Below, piece by piece: positions 44,332-54,000 of a stretch of DNA of 64,000 nt (position 1 is its first letter; every line of letters starts with the position of its first letter). A model generated the notes under the pieces. It made no database searches. It saw nothing but the letters and a program-made list of their open reading frames with translations, and was not told the origin of the DNA. Location of the stretch: positions 1 through 64,000 of the forward strand of contig JANQRB010000016.1 in assembly GCA_028284775.1 (NCBI GenBank), read 5' to 3'. Source of the DNA: Candidatus Kapaibacterium sp. (GTDB taxonomy: Bacteria > Bacteroidota > Ignavibacteria > Kapaibacteriales > UBA7675). Position numbers and translations under genes: made by a program.

Positions 44332-44434
44332 GTGTATAATACGAAAGCCGCATTTAAGCAATTAATAGTTGCCTCATTGTTTCTGTCGGCAGCGAAGGAT
44401 TGTTAACAAAGCTTCGCCTTATGTATTCATGCGC

Positions 44435-45829
44435 TTATGGCGCAACCGACAAAGGGATGGCGGCCGTTTCGCCGCTTGCGGTAGTAAGCCGCAGAAAATA
44501 CAATCCGGCTTCCAGCGATACGGTTTCGATAAGCAGGGTATGTGAGCCGCTTCCGTAAAAGCCCGCAGCAAGATCGCGCTGCAATTCGCCGGCGGCGTTA
44601 TACAGTTGCAGGCGCAGCTCACCGGCATCCCGCAGGTTGAAGTTCACCGTAGTCCCGTCATCGCTGGGATTGGGCTGCGTACGCAAGGCCCGGATTACAT
44701 GTTCATCATTACTACTATGCATTGCGTGCTCCAGCTCCGAACTTTGTTTACCTGGAACGGGCGCAGGGCCTATATCGGGAGGGTCGATTTCACCCGGATG
44801 CATAGGGCAGCATTCATCGGATACCAACATACCCGGACCGATATTACGAATGTAACCGAAGGCATTGAATCCCATTGCGCGCGCCGGATCATTAAGCACA
44901 TGAACTTCCACACAGTGCAGACCGCGAGATTTAAGCAGTGTAACATTAACGACATCGGGCGGCACGGTAGCATTGTAGGGGGCATCGCTTATGCCGATTA
45001 TCACCCCGTCCAGATACACTGTCGCATGATCGTCCGCCAGCATTTCCATGTAGATCTGAAGTTCAGTGAAATCGCCTTCGAGGCAGAAACAGCGTTTAAA
45101 GACCGTTACGCCACTGACGAAGTTATCGGCGGACTCAATCGGTGAAATCCACTCCGAACCAGGCAGAGGATCGGACCAGTCGGAGTGCTTTTGAATGACA
45201 AAGGGTGGGTAGGGATCGCTGCCGGGATTATTGACCGTACTCGTCACGATCCATGGCGCGGTACCTGTTGTCAGGTTCAGCTTGCCGACTTCGCAAATCA
45301 CGGGGTCAATCGCGCAGCCGCAGCACAGAACCACCTCGTCGACGCATTGGATCAGGTCGTCGTACAACAGATCGCGAATATACAACTCCACCGTTAGCGT
45401 GATATACTCGTCGCCGCTGCGCAGACAGATGATTCCGGCATCCGGCCAATTCTCTGTCGGAAAGGCGTTACTCCAGGACATAAGGCTTGGTGAAACCGCG
45501 ACGCTGTAGCCATGATGCCCGGCAGCATGACTGATCGATGCCGGCGCAGTGGTGCTAATTCTGATGGTTTCCAACAAAAATCCGTCCGACAAAGGCGGTG
45601 GATCAATGAAAGAAAGCCTAAAACAGCATTCGCCATTCGCCGCGCACTCAATCGGCGTTAACTCATATTCGAATGGCAGGCCGCAAGACGGCACAATGTG
45701 ATCGGCGCGTAGCGTCATGCAGCATAGCAGCGTAAACACGAAGGCTCCGAGGCCGATGACCTCCCGCAGTCTGCAAGTTAGGCGCGCCCTTCTTCGGCGC
45801 CGTTGCGGCGTGGAATGAACTCTTAGCAT
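44435..45829 (-). CDS. Secreted cysteine-rich protein with T9SS sorting domain
   Basis: ATG 45829 follows an AGAGG sequence. The 464-residue protein starts with a very basic stretch (RRRRRRAR) and a long hydrophobic helix (VIGLGAFVFTLLCCMTLRA), giving a Tat-like or ordinary signal peptide. The mature part has many cysteines (ECCFRL, VLCCGCA, RCFC, DECC), a galactose-binding-like or PA14-like segment (about 215-330, FTELQIYMEMLADDHATVYL), a Pro/Gly linker and a C-terminal T9SS type A domain (TQPNPSDDGTTVNFNL ... SLEAGLYFLRLTTASGE). It should be exported through the Por system. Its function is unknown. Confidence 0.8.
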   Translation of the reverse strand: MLRVHSTPQRRRRRARLTCRLREVIGLGAFVFTLLCCMTLRADHIVPSCGLPFEYELTPIECAANGECCFRLSFIDPPPLSDGFLLETIRISTTAPASISHAAGHHGYSVAVSPSLMSWSNAFPTENWPDAGIICLRSGDEYITLTVELYIRDLLYDDLIQCVDEVVLCCGCAIDPVICEVGKLNLTTGTAPWIVTSTVNNPGSDPYPPFVIQKHSDWSDPLPGSEWISPIESADNFVSGVTVFKRCFCLEGDFTELQIYMEMLADDHATVYLDGVIIGISDAPYNATVPPDVVNVTLLKSRGLHCVEVHVLNDPARAMGFNAFGYIRNIGPGMLVSDECCPMHPGEIDPPDIGPAPVPGKQSSELEHAMHSSNDEHVIRALRTQPNPSDDGTTVNFNLRDAGELRLQLYNAAGELQRDLAAGFYGSGSHTLLIETVSLEAGLYFLRLTTASGETAAIPLSVAP

Positions 45830-46031
45830 GGTACACCTCTGATTAAAGTCAAATTGTGATTCAATTTGTAGTTCGTTAGGTATCGATAAGCGCGCGATCG
45901 AATCGGCGACAATGCTAGCATGAAATTCCGACTGCAGCTATCGCCATTGAGCGTATGTATTGTCTGAGTGAGTGAAACTCAGGTTTGGGCGAAGCAATGG
46001 ACAAGCAACGCTGAGCGCAACGGCCGATTAC

Positions 46032-46793
46032 TCACATGGTGTGGATGCGCTGCAGAAAAAGATCGCGCCTGCGGGTTGAAATTTCCACTTCCGCTCCGTC
46101 TGCCATTATGATGATTCCGCCGCGGCCTTTATGATATTCTCGCACATAGTGCAAGTTGACCAGGTGGGCCTTGTGAACACGCATGAAATTGTGTCCGACC
46201 AGGCTGCGCTCGAACTCCGCCAACGTCCTCGAGACCAAAATTCGTGTGCCGCCCAAAAGGTGAAACTCCGTGTAATTACTGCGGCCAAGGCAGCGCATGA
46301 GGTCAGAGATGTCGATAAAGCGATAGCCCTGCGCGGTCGGCAGGCTAAGGCGGCGTGAAGTACGAAGGGCTAAAGCCTCTCCTGAAGACGGGAGCGAGGG
46401 AAGCGCGGCGCCGTCACGCTTTCGATTGCCGGTCAGACGGTCGATAGCGGCCAGGAGGTCCTCCACCAGAATCGGTTTAAGGAGATAATCGACGGCCGCG
46501 GCCTTGATTGCCCTCAGGGCATAGTGCTCATAGGCGGTCACGAATATGACATCGAAGCTACGTTCGGCGACAGTTTCCACGACTTTGAATCCGCTGCCTC
46601 CCGGCATCAGAATATCCAGGAACACGACATCCGGCTGTAATCGGCGAATTGCGCTCAGGGTGGAATCGGCCGAGTCGGTTTGCGCCTGCACCTCAAGCGC
46701 GGGGCAGTGTTTGCGTATCAGCTCCGCCAGTGTGTCGCGTCCTCTCGATTCATCGTCCGCAATAATGGCGCGGATCGTCGAATTCATTTCCAT
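46032..46793 (-). CDS. LytTR-family response regulator
   Basis: The 253-residue protein has an N-terminal receiver domain (1-125) with phospho-acceptor Asp 60 in VVFLDILMP, Asp pair ADDE near the start and Lys in DYLLKPI. Residues about 150-250 form a LytTR DNA-binding domain: IDISDLMRCLGRSNYTEFHL, then FMRVHKAHLVNLHYVREY and the usual basic end. It overlaps the sensor kinase gene by ten bases on the same strand, so it is its partner. Such regulators bind pairs of direct repeats; candidate repeats lie in the divergent region behind the kinase gene (50900-50929). The target is inferred. Confidence 0.93.
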   Translation of the reverse strand: MEMNSTIRAIIADDESRGRDTLAELIRKHCPALEVQAQTDSADSTLSAIRRLQPDVVFLDILMPGGSGFKVVETVAERSFDVIFVTAYEHYALRAIKAAAVDYLLKPILVEDLLAAIDRLTGNRKRDGAALPSLPSSGEALALRTSRRLSLPTAQGYRFIDISDLMRCLGRSNYTEFHLLGGTRILVSRTLAEFERSLVGHNFMRVHKAHLVNLHYVREYHKGRGGIIIMADGAEVEISTRRRDLFLQRIHTM

Positions 46794-49700
46794 GGCCTAC
46801 CTTGTGATTTCTGATATATTTCTTTGTTCAGGGCAAGCTGCGGCACCAGAATCTCCACACGGGTACCAGCGGGCCGACCGGCATCATCGCAGCGATCGCA
46901 GATCGTAACCGTGATTTCCGCGCTATACTGTGAGTTGAGCAAAGTAATGCGGTCCCGGCTGAGCGACTGGCCCAAGGACCGATGCCCACTCCTCAGCTCG
47001 CGCTGCAGTGCCTCGGCGCGACAGCGTCCGATTCCATTATCTTCGATGACACAGTGCAACGTCATTTGCTCCAAGAATACAGTAATCCAGAGCGAACCGC
47101 CCTTGTGCATCGGCAGCAAGCCATGCGTGATCGCATTTTCGACATAGGGCTGCAGCAGCATAGGCGGAATTCGTATGTCGTCTTCGCACAGCTCGGGAGA
47201 CACATGGAAGAATAAGCTGAACCTGCCGCTGAATCGCAGATCTTCCAACCTCAGGTACAACCGAATCATTTGAATTTCATTTGCCAGCGAAATGAGCGGA
47301 TAGCGCGAATGTTCCAGCACCATCCGAACCAGTCGGGCGAAGAGAGCCAGATTATCTGAGGCGGTATCGACATCACATTTCAGTACCAGATCACGAATGG
47401 AATTTAGGGCATTAAACAAAAAGTGAGGGTTCATCTGCGCACGCAGGGCATGCAGCTCCGCCTGCAGAGCATTTCGTTCAAGCACTGCCCGGCGTTTAAC
47501 TGCTGTTGTCCGCAACAGGACGCCGCTCACGAGCAGGGCGACCATCATCAGCAAGGCGCCGAGACGAAACCAGTTACTTAACCAAAATGGTGGTTTAACG
47601 AGAATGGCAATCTGCATGGCGGCGGAATTCCAGACCTGGTCGCTGTTGGAAGCTCGCAGGCGAAAGCGATAACTTCCCGGCGGCAGGTCGGTATACGAGA
47701 CCAAACGCCGCGTCCCAGCCCGCACCCAGGCGCTATCGATACCGTCCAAACGGTAGGCGAAAGAGTTAGCGTCCGGATTCACATAATCGAGCGCGGCGTA
47801 TTCGATCGAAACAAAATTTTCGTCGTAATTGATCACGATGCTGTCGCCCTGCTGCAACTCAGCATACAATCTGCGATCGAAGACGCGGAGCTGTGTGATG
47901 GCCAGTGGCGGTGGGAGGGGGTTGTCTCGGAGTTCTGCGGGCCTAAAGCTACTGAGTCCGTTCGGACCGCCAAAAAACAGCGGTCCGTCCGCCGCGCGAT
48001 AGAAAGCCTTATAGCTGAACTCACTACTTTGTAAACCATCGCCGGCTTTGTAGGTTCGCAGTACTCCGCTGACCGGGCTGTAGCGCGTCAGTCCCGCGTT
48101 CGAGGGGATCCACCAGTTGCCACTCAGATCACAAAGAACGCCAAAAACGGCGCTGCTCGGCAGGCCGTCTTTTTCACTCAGACTGGTGAAGTTGTCGTCG
48201 TCCGGGTTATACACACTGATGCCGCCGCCATGGGCCGTTATCAGCAGCCGACCCGTATTGCTGTGATTCAGATCCCAGATATTATTGCCGCAAAGACTCC
48301 GAGGGTCCGCCGGGTCGTTGCGGTACACACGCCACGTACGGCCGTCGGCCAACAGCCGGTTCAGGCCATTGTGGCTGCCGAACCAGATCGAGCCATCGGC
48401 ATCACCCCGAATACACCAGATACTGTTATTGCTGAGACCGGACCGGCTGCCACTTTCCTGCTGCACGCGATCCAATTTGCGACCCTGCGAGTCGAATACG
48501 TACACTCCCTGCTTGTTGGTGCCGATCCAAAACTGCCCCTCGTTGTCCCGAAACATTGACCACACCATCGTTGGGCCGCTCCCGGAAGAGTCAAGGAACG
48601 CCCGTTCAAATGAGTCTTCCGCCGGAAGATAGCTATTGACGTCGCCATTCGTACCAAACAACAGCGTGCCGTCCTGTTCTTCCACAATGACATTAACCGT
48701 GCCGTCGCTTAAGCCGGATGGATCAGCAGGCCCCCCCATATATCGCCGCCAGCGTTTTTGTGTGTCGTCCCAGCGATTCAGCCCGTTGTCCGTCCCCACC
48801 CAAAGCCGCTTTAGACGATCTTCGTGAATACAGCGAATCCGGCTGCTGCTCAGGCTGGCCTCGTTGTCACGCTCGTGACGCTGCGTGCTGATTCGCTTGC
48901 GGCGAGGCAATAACTTCGCGATACCTTTGTTTGTTCCAACCCACACGATGCCGGATCGATCGCGCAGAAAGGACAGTATTTCAGCTTCTACATACCGAAA
49001 GGGGTCAGAAACGATCGACCCGGGAGCCGACCCCGCGGCAGCGACGGAGTACAGACCGCCGTGAGGCTGCCGGAAGGGACTGACCGCTACCCAGGCGCCG
49101 GCCGTGCTGTCTACGCTCAGATATTGATACAGGCTTGTAAGGTCGCGGAAATACTCTTCGCCGGGAAGAAGTCGGCGACGAGCGGGCATTTTGTTGTGAA
49201 ACTCATCGCGAATAATAAAGTTGGCCATGTTAACATCGTTGCGAGAGACGTGCCAGGCTCTGTGGTCCGCCTGGCCGATCTGGAATAAGGGATGCCCGGC
49301 AAGCTCAGCCGCATCCAGCCGGGCGGAAATGCCGGCATCTGGTTTAAATCTGCTCACGCAGGATTCGCTCAGTCCAATCCACAGGGTGCCGATCGGAGCT
49401 TCGCTAATAAAGGCGAAGGGGGCATGCTTCAGTCGCATTTTAGTGTCGTCGGGAAATACGATTCTCTTAAATCCTTCGATATCGGGTCGGAAAACGTTGA
49501 GTCCCTGATCGGTGCCGACCCACAACCGACCGCTGTTGTCGGTGTACAGCGCCCAGATTTGATCGCTGTCCAGCGAAGTGGAGTCGGCGGGGTCGTGATA
49601 AAAGCGCCGGACTGTTTCGCTGCAACGGTTGAAACGGTTAAGACCGTATCCGTTGGTTCCCAGCCAAAGGCTTCCGACCGGATCCTCGGCGATTGACGTG

Positions 49701-50020
49701 ATCGTGTTGTACGAAAGAGATTGTGAGTCGGCCACGTGACCGCGGATTACTCTGAAGCTATAACCGTCGTATTTGTTGAGACCGTCTCCGGTACCGAACC
49801 ACAAATAGCCGTATTGGTCCTGATATATCGCATAAACATAGCTTTGCGACAATCCTTGTTCGCTTGTGATAAAACGGCAGGTATACTCTGCGCCGGTCTC
49901 GGCCGGCATTCGGCTGTCCACCAGCAGCAGAACAATGAAGAGTGTCAGCCACCATCGCAAAGCCAATCCTCGGATGACCGAGCTTCGTATGGTAAGGAGT
50001 GTCAGCCGTCGAACCCGCAT
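46784..50020 (-). CDS. Sensor histidine kinase with periplasmic two-component-regulator propeller
   Basis: The 1,078-residue protein has a signal-anchor helix (LRWWLTLFIVLLLVD). The large periplasmic part (about 45-690) is built from Reg_prop repeats of the form D-x-x-G-x-L/I-W-x-G-T: DQYGYLWFGTGDGLNKYD, EDPVGSLWLGTNGYGLNRF, DNSGRLWVGTDQGLNVF, DRSGIVWVGTNKGIAKL, DNEGQFWIGTNKQGVYVF. A Y_Y_Y domain follows (about 725-790, LPPGSYRFRLRASNSDQVW), then a membrane helix (about 800-825) and a LytS-type kinase core: MNPHFLFN (His about 866), PYVENAITHG (N box, about 958) and DNGIG (about 994). It signals to the LytTR regulator downstream. Similar hybrid or split sensors control polysaccharide use in Bacteroidota. 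The ligand here is unknown. Confidence 0.93.
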   Translation of the reverse strand: MRVRRLTLLTIRSSVIRGLALRWWLTLFIVLLLVDSRMPAETGAEYTCRFITSEQGLSQSYVYAIYQDQYGYLWFGTGDGLNKYDGYSFRVIRGHVADSQSLSYNTITSIAEDPVGSLWLGTNGYGLNRFNRCSETVRRFYHDPADSTSLDSDQIWALYTDNSGRLWVGTDQGLNVFRPDIEGFKRIVFPDDTKMRLKHAPFAFISEAPIGTLWIGLSESCVSRFKPDAGISARLDAAELAGHPLFQIGQADHRAWHVSRNDVNMANFIIRDEFHNKMPARRRLLPGEEYFRDLTSLYQYLSVDSTAGAWVAVSPFRQPHGGLYSVAAAGSAPGSIVSDPFRYVEAEILSFLRDRSGIVWVGTNKGIAKLLPRRKRISTQRHERDNEASLSSSRIRCIHEDRLKRLWVGTDNGLNRWDDTQKRWRRYMGGPADPSGLSDGTVNVIVEEQDGTLLFGTNGDVNSYLPAEDSFERAFLDSSGSGPTMVWSMFRDNEGQFWIGTNKQGVYVFDSQGRKLDRVQQESGSRSGLSNNSIWCIRGDADGSIWFGSHNGLNRLLADGRTWRVYRNDPADPRSLCGNNIWDLNHSNTGRLLITAHGGGISVYNPDDDNFTSLSEKDGLPSSAVFGVLCDLSGNWWIPSNAGLTRYSPVSGVLRTYKAGDGLQSSEFSYKAFYRAADGPLFFGGPNGLSSFRPAELRDNPLPPPLAITQLRVFDRRLYAELQQGDSIVINYDENFVSIEYAALDYVNPDANSFAYRLDGIDSAWVRAGTRRLVSYTDLPPGSYRFRLRASNSDQVWNSAAMQIAILVKPPFWLSNWFRLGALLMMVALLVSGVLLRTTAVKRRAVLERNALQAELHALRAQMNPHFLFNALNSIRDLVLKCDVDTASDNLALFARLVRMVLEHSRYPLISLANEIQMIRLYLRLEDLRFSGRFSLFFHVSPELCEDDIRIPPMLLQPYVENAITHGLLPMHKGGSLWITVFLEQMTLHCVIEDNGIGRCRAEALQRELRSGHRSLGQSLSRDRITLLNSQYSAEITVTICDRCDDAGRPAGTRVEILVPQLALNKEIYQKSQGRPWK

Positions 50021-50566
50021 AGCGCCGTTTATCCCTTCGTCAGCCCTTATTGGTTGTTGCTTGTCGTGTTCTCATGTTGAGGCCAATGTTACCGCTGCCT
50101 GCGGATGAATGCAATGATTCATGTCAGGATCAGGGCAAACGGGCTCATTGCGAAAGACGGCCGGATTTCGCCTGAGGGGTCGGCGCTGAGTCCCAAGCAG
50201 CGAATACCACAAAGGCCGTGAGCGAGTTTACAGCATGGCACGAGATTCGTCAGAGCAGGAAGCGCCGGGACGACGCTTGCCTGAGGAATCCATCAGCATC
50301 CTGCTTCGCTAAATCACCCCTTGTTCGCGGCAATCCGATCTCCCAATTTGGCGGCCCTTCTTGTCTGCTTGATATTCATTTGCATGCGAATGTCTGCGAA
50401 CAGTGGCCCTGGTAGTAGTACCCGGCTCAACTGGATCATTAAGCTCGCACTGTTTGCACTTTCATTCCGAACATCGCTCTTTATTCAATAACATTCCGCA
50501 AATTCAATATAAATATTAATTCCTTTTGCAATTCTCAGAATAATGTTACATTCACCTCAGATTACG

Positions 50567-50597
50567 TAGAAATTAGCCGCCCACAAACTAATTTCTA
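50567..50597. repeat. Inverted repeat, perfect 10-bp arms
   Basis: TAGAAATTAG (50567-50576) and CTAATTTCTA (50588-50597) flank the 11-base GC-rich centre. This could be a regulator dyad or the stem of a leader hairpin in the region between the sensor-kinase and SBBP genes. Confidence 0.6.
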
Positions 50598-50679
50598 GCT
50601 TGCAGAATTTAAAACTCTAATCTGCCCGGATTATCGTTCAAGCTCAAGGTATTGAACTTTCTATCTACGGAACGTGAAT

Positions 50680-50700
50680 TCCGAACACACTATGTTCGGA
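50680..50700. promoter_or_regulatory. Inverted repeat, possible operator
   Basis: TCCGAACA (50680-50687) and TGTTCGGA (50693-50700) are perfect 8-bp arms separated by CACTA. Operator-like dyad size and spacing; the binding protein is unknown. Confidence 0.5.
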
Positions 50701-50899
50701 GCCTTTCCATTGTCAGGCTCAGTAGTTCGAGCCGGTCATCCGGTGGACTGAGAGCATCAGACGAAATCATTGCGCAATGCTTCAGTAGTTAAGAATTCGT
50801 CAGAGTCAGGGCTGCACTAAGTGAATTTTATCCACTTAAACATGTGAGTGGGGTGATAATACTATGTAAAACCGCACTTAACAAAAAAACCTGCGACGA

Positions 50900-50929
50900 A
50901 ATGCTTTAGATCATTGTTTAATGCTTTAG
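50900..50929 (+). promoter_or_regulatory. Direct repeats, possible LytTR binding site
   Basis: AATGCTTTAG occurs at 50900-50909 and again at 50920-50929, exactly 20 bp apart. A near copy (AATGCTTCAG) is at 50776-50785. LytTR regulators bind paired direct repeats spaced about two helical turns, and a LytTR gene is next door. The match to a published LytTR consensus is poor, so this is a hypothesis. Confidence 0.4.
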
Positions 50930-51092
50930 CCGGCATGATGATCTGAAACATTGGCTATTGTTTCCACGAAGTACCGACAGTATATCTGACGGCAGATTCG
51001 TTTCTGCCTCGTCACAGGTCTGTTTTGTTGTCAAAAAAGCCTTCTGATCAAAACTACGAAAACAATTTTTACTATTCAATAGTGGCGAAAAA

Positions 51093-54000
51093 ATGAAACC
51101 TTATCTTAACAGTATACCAATCGCGATCCTGCTTGTCTTTGCAATCGGATCAACAGCTAGTGTAGTCGCAATCTCTGCCGAATCGCGGCTTTCTGCTCAT
51201 GGAACAACAGAATTGCACAGTTCATCAGTCGCGGATGCGACACAGCAGGCCAAGGCAATCGAGAAAGCCGGCAACTATCTTGCCGCCAGCAATCAATCAT
51301 TTCTGGAAAATAATGGCCAGATTCGCAATCAACATGGTAAAGTCGTGTCGGACATCAAATTTGCGATTCACCAGGGGTCATTGAACGCTTATTTTATGCC
51401 CGATCGCATCAGTTATGTATTTACCGGGTCAGCTGCGGCAAACAGCAGTAACAAGCAAGGCATCGTCCCATCCTACGCAGCACATGCGGAACGAAAAGCA
51501 ATGCGCTACCGCCTTGATGTGGAGCTTCAGGGCTGCAATCCGTCCGTGCAGCTGATAGGAAACGGACGTGGGACATCACCTTACAATTTTGTTAACGGTG
51601 CTGACCAGGCACAATCCATAGTGGCCTATCAGTACCAGGAGATTCTCTATCAGAATATCTACAAAGACATCGACTTGCAATTCAGATTAACCGAGAGCGG
51701 TCTGAAGTATGATTTCATCGTTCATCCCGGCGGCAACCCGGCCGACATACGTATGCGGTATATCGGCGCCACTAAGCTAGCTTTGAATGCGGATCAGGAA
51801 CTTCTCGTTACGACGCCCATCGGCGAAATGGTCGAGGACATTCCCTTAACATATCTGAAGAGCCCGGAATCAGGATCGGTATATTCTGCTCAACGGGAAG
51901 TCATCAAAGCACACTATCAAGTACGTAACAACATTGTCAGCTTCGACCTGCCTGAATATGATCCTTCTCTGACCCTCGTGATAGATCCGCTCATTTCCTG
52001 GGCAACGTATTACGGAAGCCAAAAACCGACCGGTGGTCAGGACGAAGCCAGGGATGTAGCTGTGGACGCCAACAACAATATCTATGTCGTCGGCGATACC
52101 GACAGCCAATTTTTCCCCGAGGACGGCTGGTTTCCCTATGGTGGCTTCCACGACGCATTCATAATTAAATTCGATCCCGACGGTAATGTGATCTGGGCTA
52201 CGTTCTACGGTGGTGAACAGGATGATTTTGCGACCTCGGTAGTTGTTGATGATCAGAATTATCCGATCGTAACCGGTTACACCAACAGTATCAATCTACC
52301 GGTGTCGAATGGATTTCAGATGAACAACAACGGCGGCTATGATGCCTTCATCAGTCGCTTTGATCCCACCTTTAATTTTCTCTCCTGGGGCAGCTATGTC
52401 GGAGGAGCGGGCGACGATTACGGAATGAGTATTGCGCTGGTCGGTGCACCGAAGCGGCCGACGATTACCGGTTACACCAACTCGGTCAACACATCGGCAG
52501 CCAATGACTTTCCCGTCACAGGCAACGCAGCGCAGCTTAACAATAGCGGAGTCAACGATGCCTTCGTTGTTCAGCTTTCAGCGACAACTTTGTACTATTC
52601 ATCCTTTTGGGGCGGCCCGAACGATGATCGCGGCATGGGTATCACCGGCGACCGGGAAGGCAACATTATCTTTTGCGGATGGGCGCAGGCATTCTTCCCG
52701 ATGCTAGCGGCCGGCAATCCAACCTATGACGGCGGCACTTACGACGGCTTTGCCTGTCGCATCGATCAGACGCACAACCTGGTCTGGTCGACCTACCTGG
52801 AGCCACAGAACGTGGGCAATCGCGATCAGCGGGCAATGGACATCGCCTATGCCCGCAACGACATCTCGATTCCGATTTCTGTCAGGGAAGTGGTCATTGT
52901 CGGTTATGGCAATGGCGACGATGCGACCGCTCAGTATGATGCCCTGCTTTACCGACTGAATATGGCCGGGGGCGGATCGATCGGTACGGCCTTAACGTTT
53001 GGCGGCGCCACATTTAACGAGTTCGGTCATGGCATAAGCATAATGGATGAAGACTTCAGCACCGGCTTGTACAATGTCGTCATTACCGGCTCGGCGCAGT
53101 CGGCCGATTTGCCGGTTGTCGAACCATTTCAGCGCTTTCATTATGCCCTGAACCAGCAGCTCGGCTTCCCGAATCAGAATCCGGAAGAATCATTCGTCGC
53201 CAAGTTCGATGGGATGAGCTGGATCGCCGATCCTCTCTGGGCCAGCTATTATGGAGCTAATGGTTTGGACGAAGGTAATGCCGTTGCGGTCGATGGAACG
53301 GGCCGCGTCATCATGGTGGGAACAAGTAACAGTAACAACCTGACACTCCGCGATGAAGTGCAACAGCATTCCGGCCTCTTTAATGACCTAGACGCTTTCG
53401 TCGTGGTGGTCGAGGAAAAGGGAATGTTCCCGACATTTTATGGCGGCACGTCGGCGCCGGATGCTATGGAATTGGTGGGTTACAACGATCGCATCGAAGA
53501 CCTGACGGTTGATAATCTCGGGAACATTTATATAACCGGCTTTGCGCAGAGCTTTCATGAGTTTCCGTTGACGACCGGCGTTCACCAGGAAGTGCCTGGC
53601 GAGGGAATATTAGCACCTTCCTTTACCGATGCGTTCGTGGCCAAATTCGACGCGAACGGCAACCTGATATGGAGCAGCTATTTCGGCGGGGAATTGGAGG
53701 ATGTCGGCAAAGGCGTTGCTGTAAGCCTTGACGGGCAATCGGTAGCGATTACCGGGTATACGCAGAGCGAATCGGGCATCGCCACAGCAATCCAGACCGT
53801 ACACGGCGGCGGCAGCTACGATGCCTTTCTCGCTATCTTCAATGCCGATCAGGGGACCGTCGACGGCTGGACCAGCTATCTCGGAGGGACGCTGGAAGAC
53901 GGCGGCGAAGACATCGCATTCGACGCAAACGGTGATATCGTCATAACCGGCTGGACAAATAGTCGGACGGGAATTGCGACGGCGGGTGCCGCTAAAGAGT

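Larger units (their letters stand above)
50021..51092. other. Divergent 1.07-kb intergenic region
   Basis: No gene is evident. The left part has ordinary GC content; from about 50430 the region becomes AT-rich, fitting promoters for the SBBP-propeller gene. It contains two inverted repeats and a 20-bp-spaced direct repeat, listed separately. The last 50 bases have a T/A-rich stretch before ATG 51093. A long untranslated leader is possible. Confidence 0.6.

Noticed and set aside
48230..48559. Plus-strand frames within the sensor-kinase propeller region
   Set aside because: They mirror the repeated W-x-G-T units of the kinase and carry no domain of their own.
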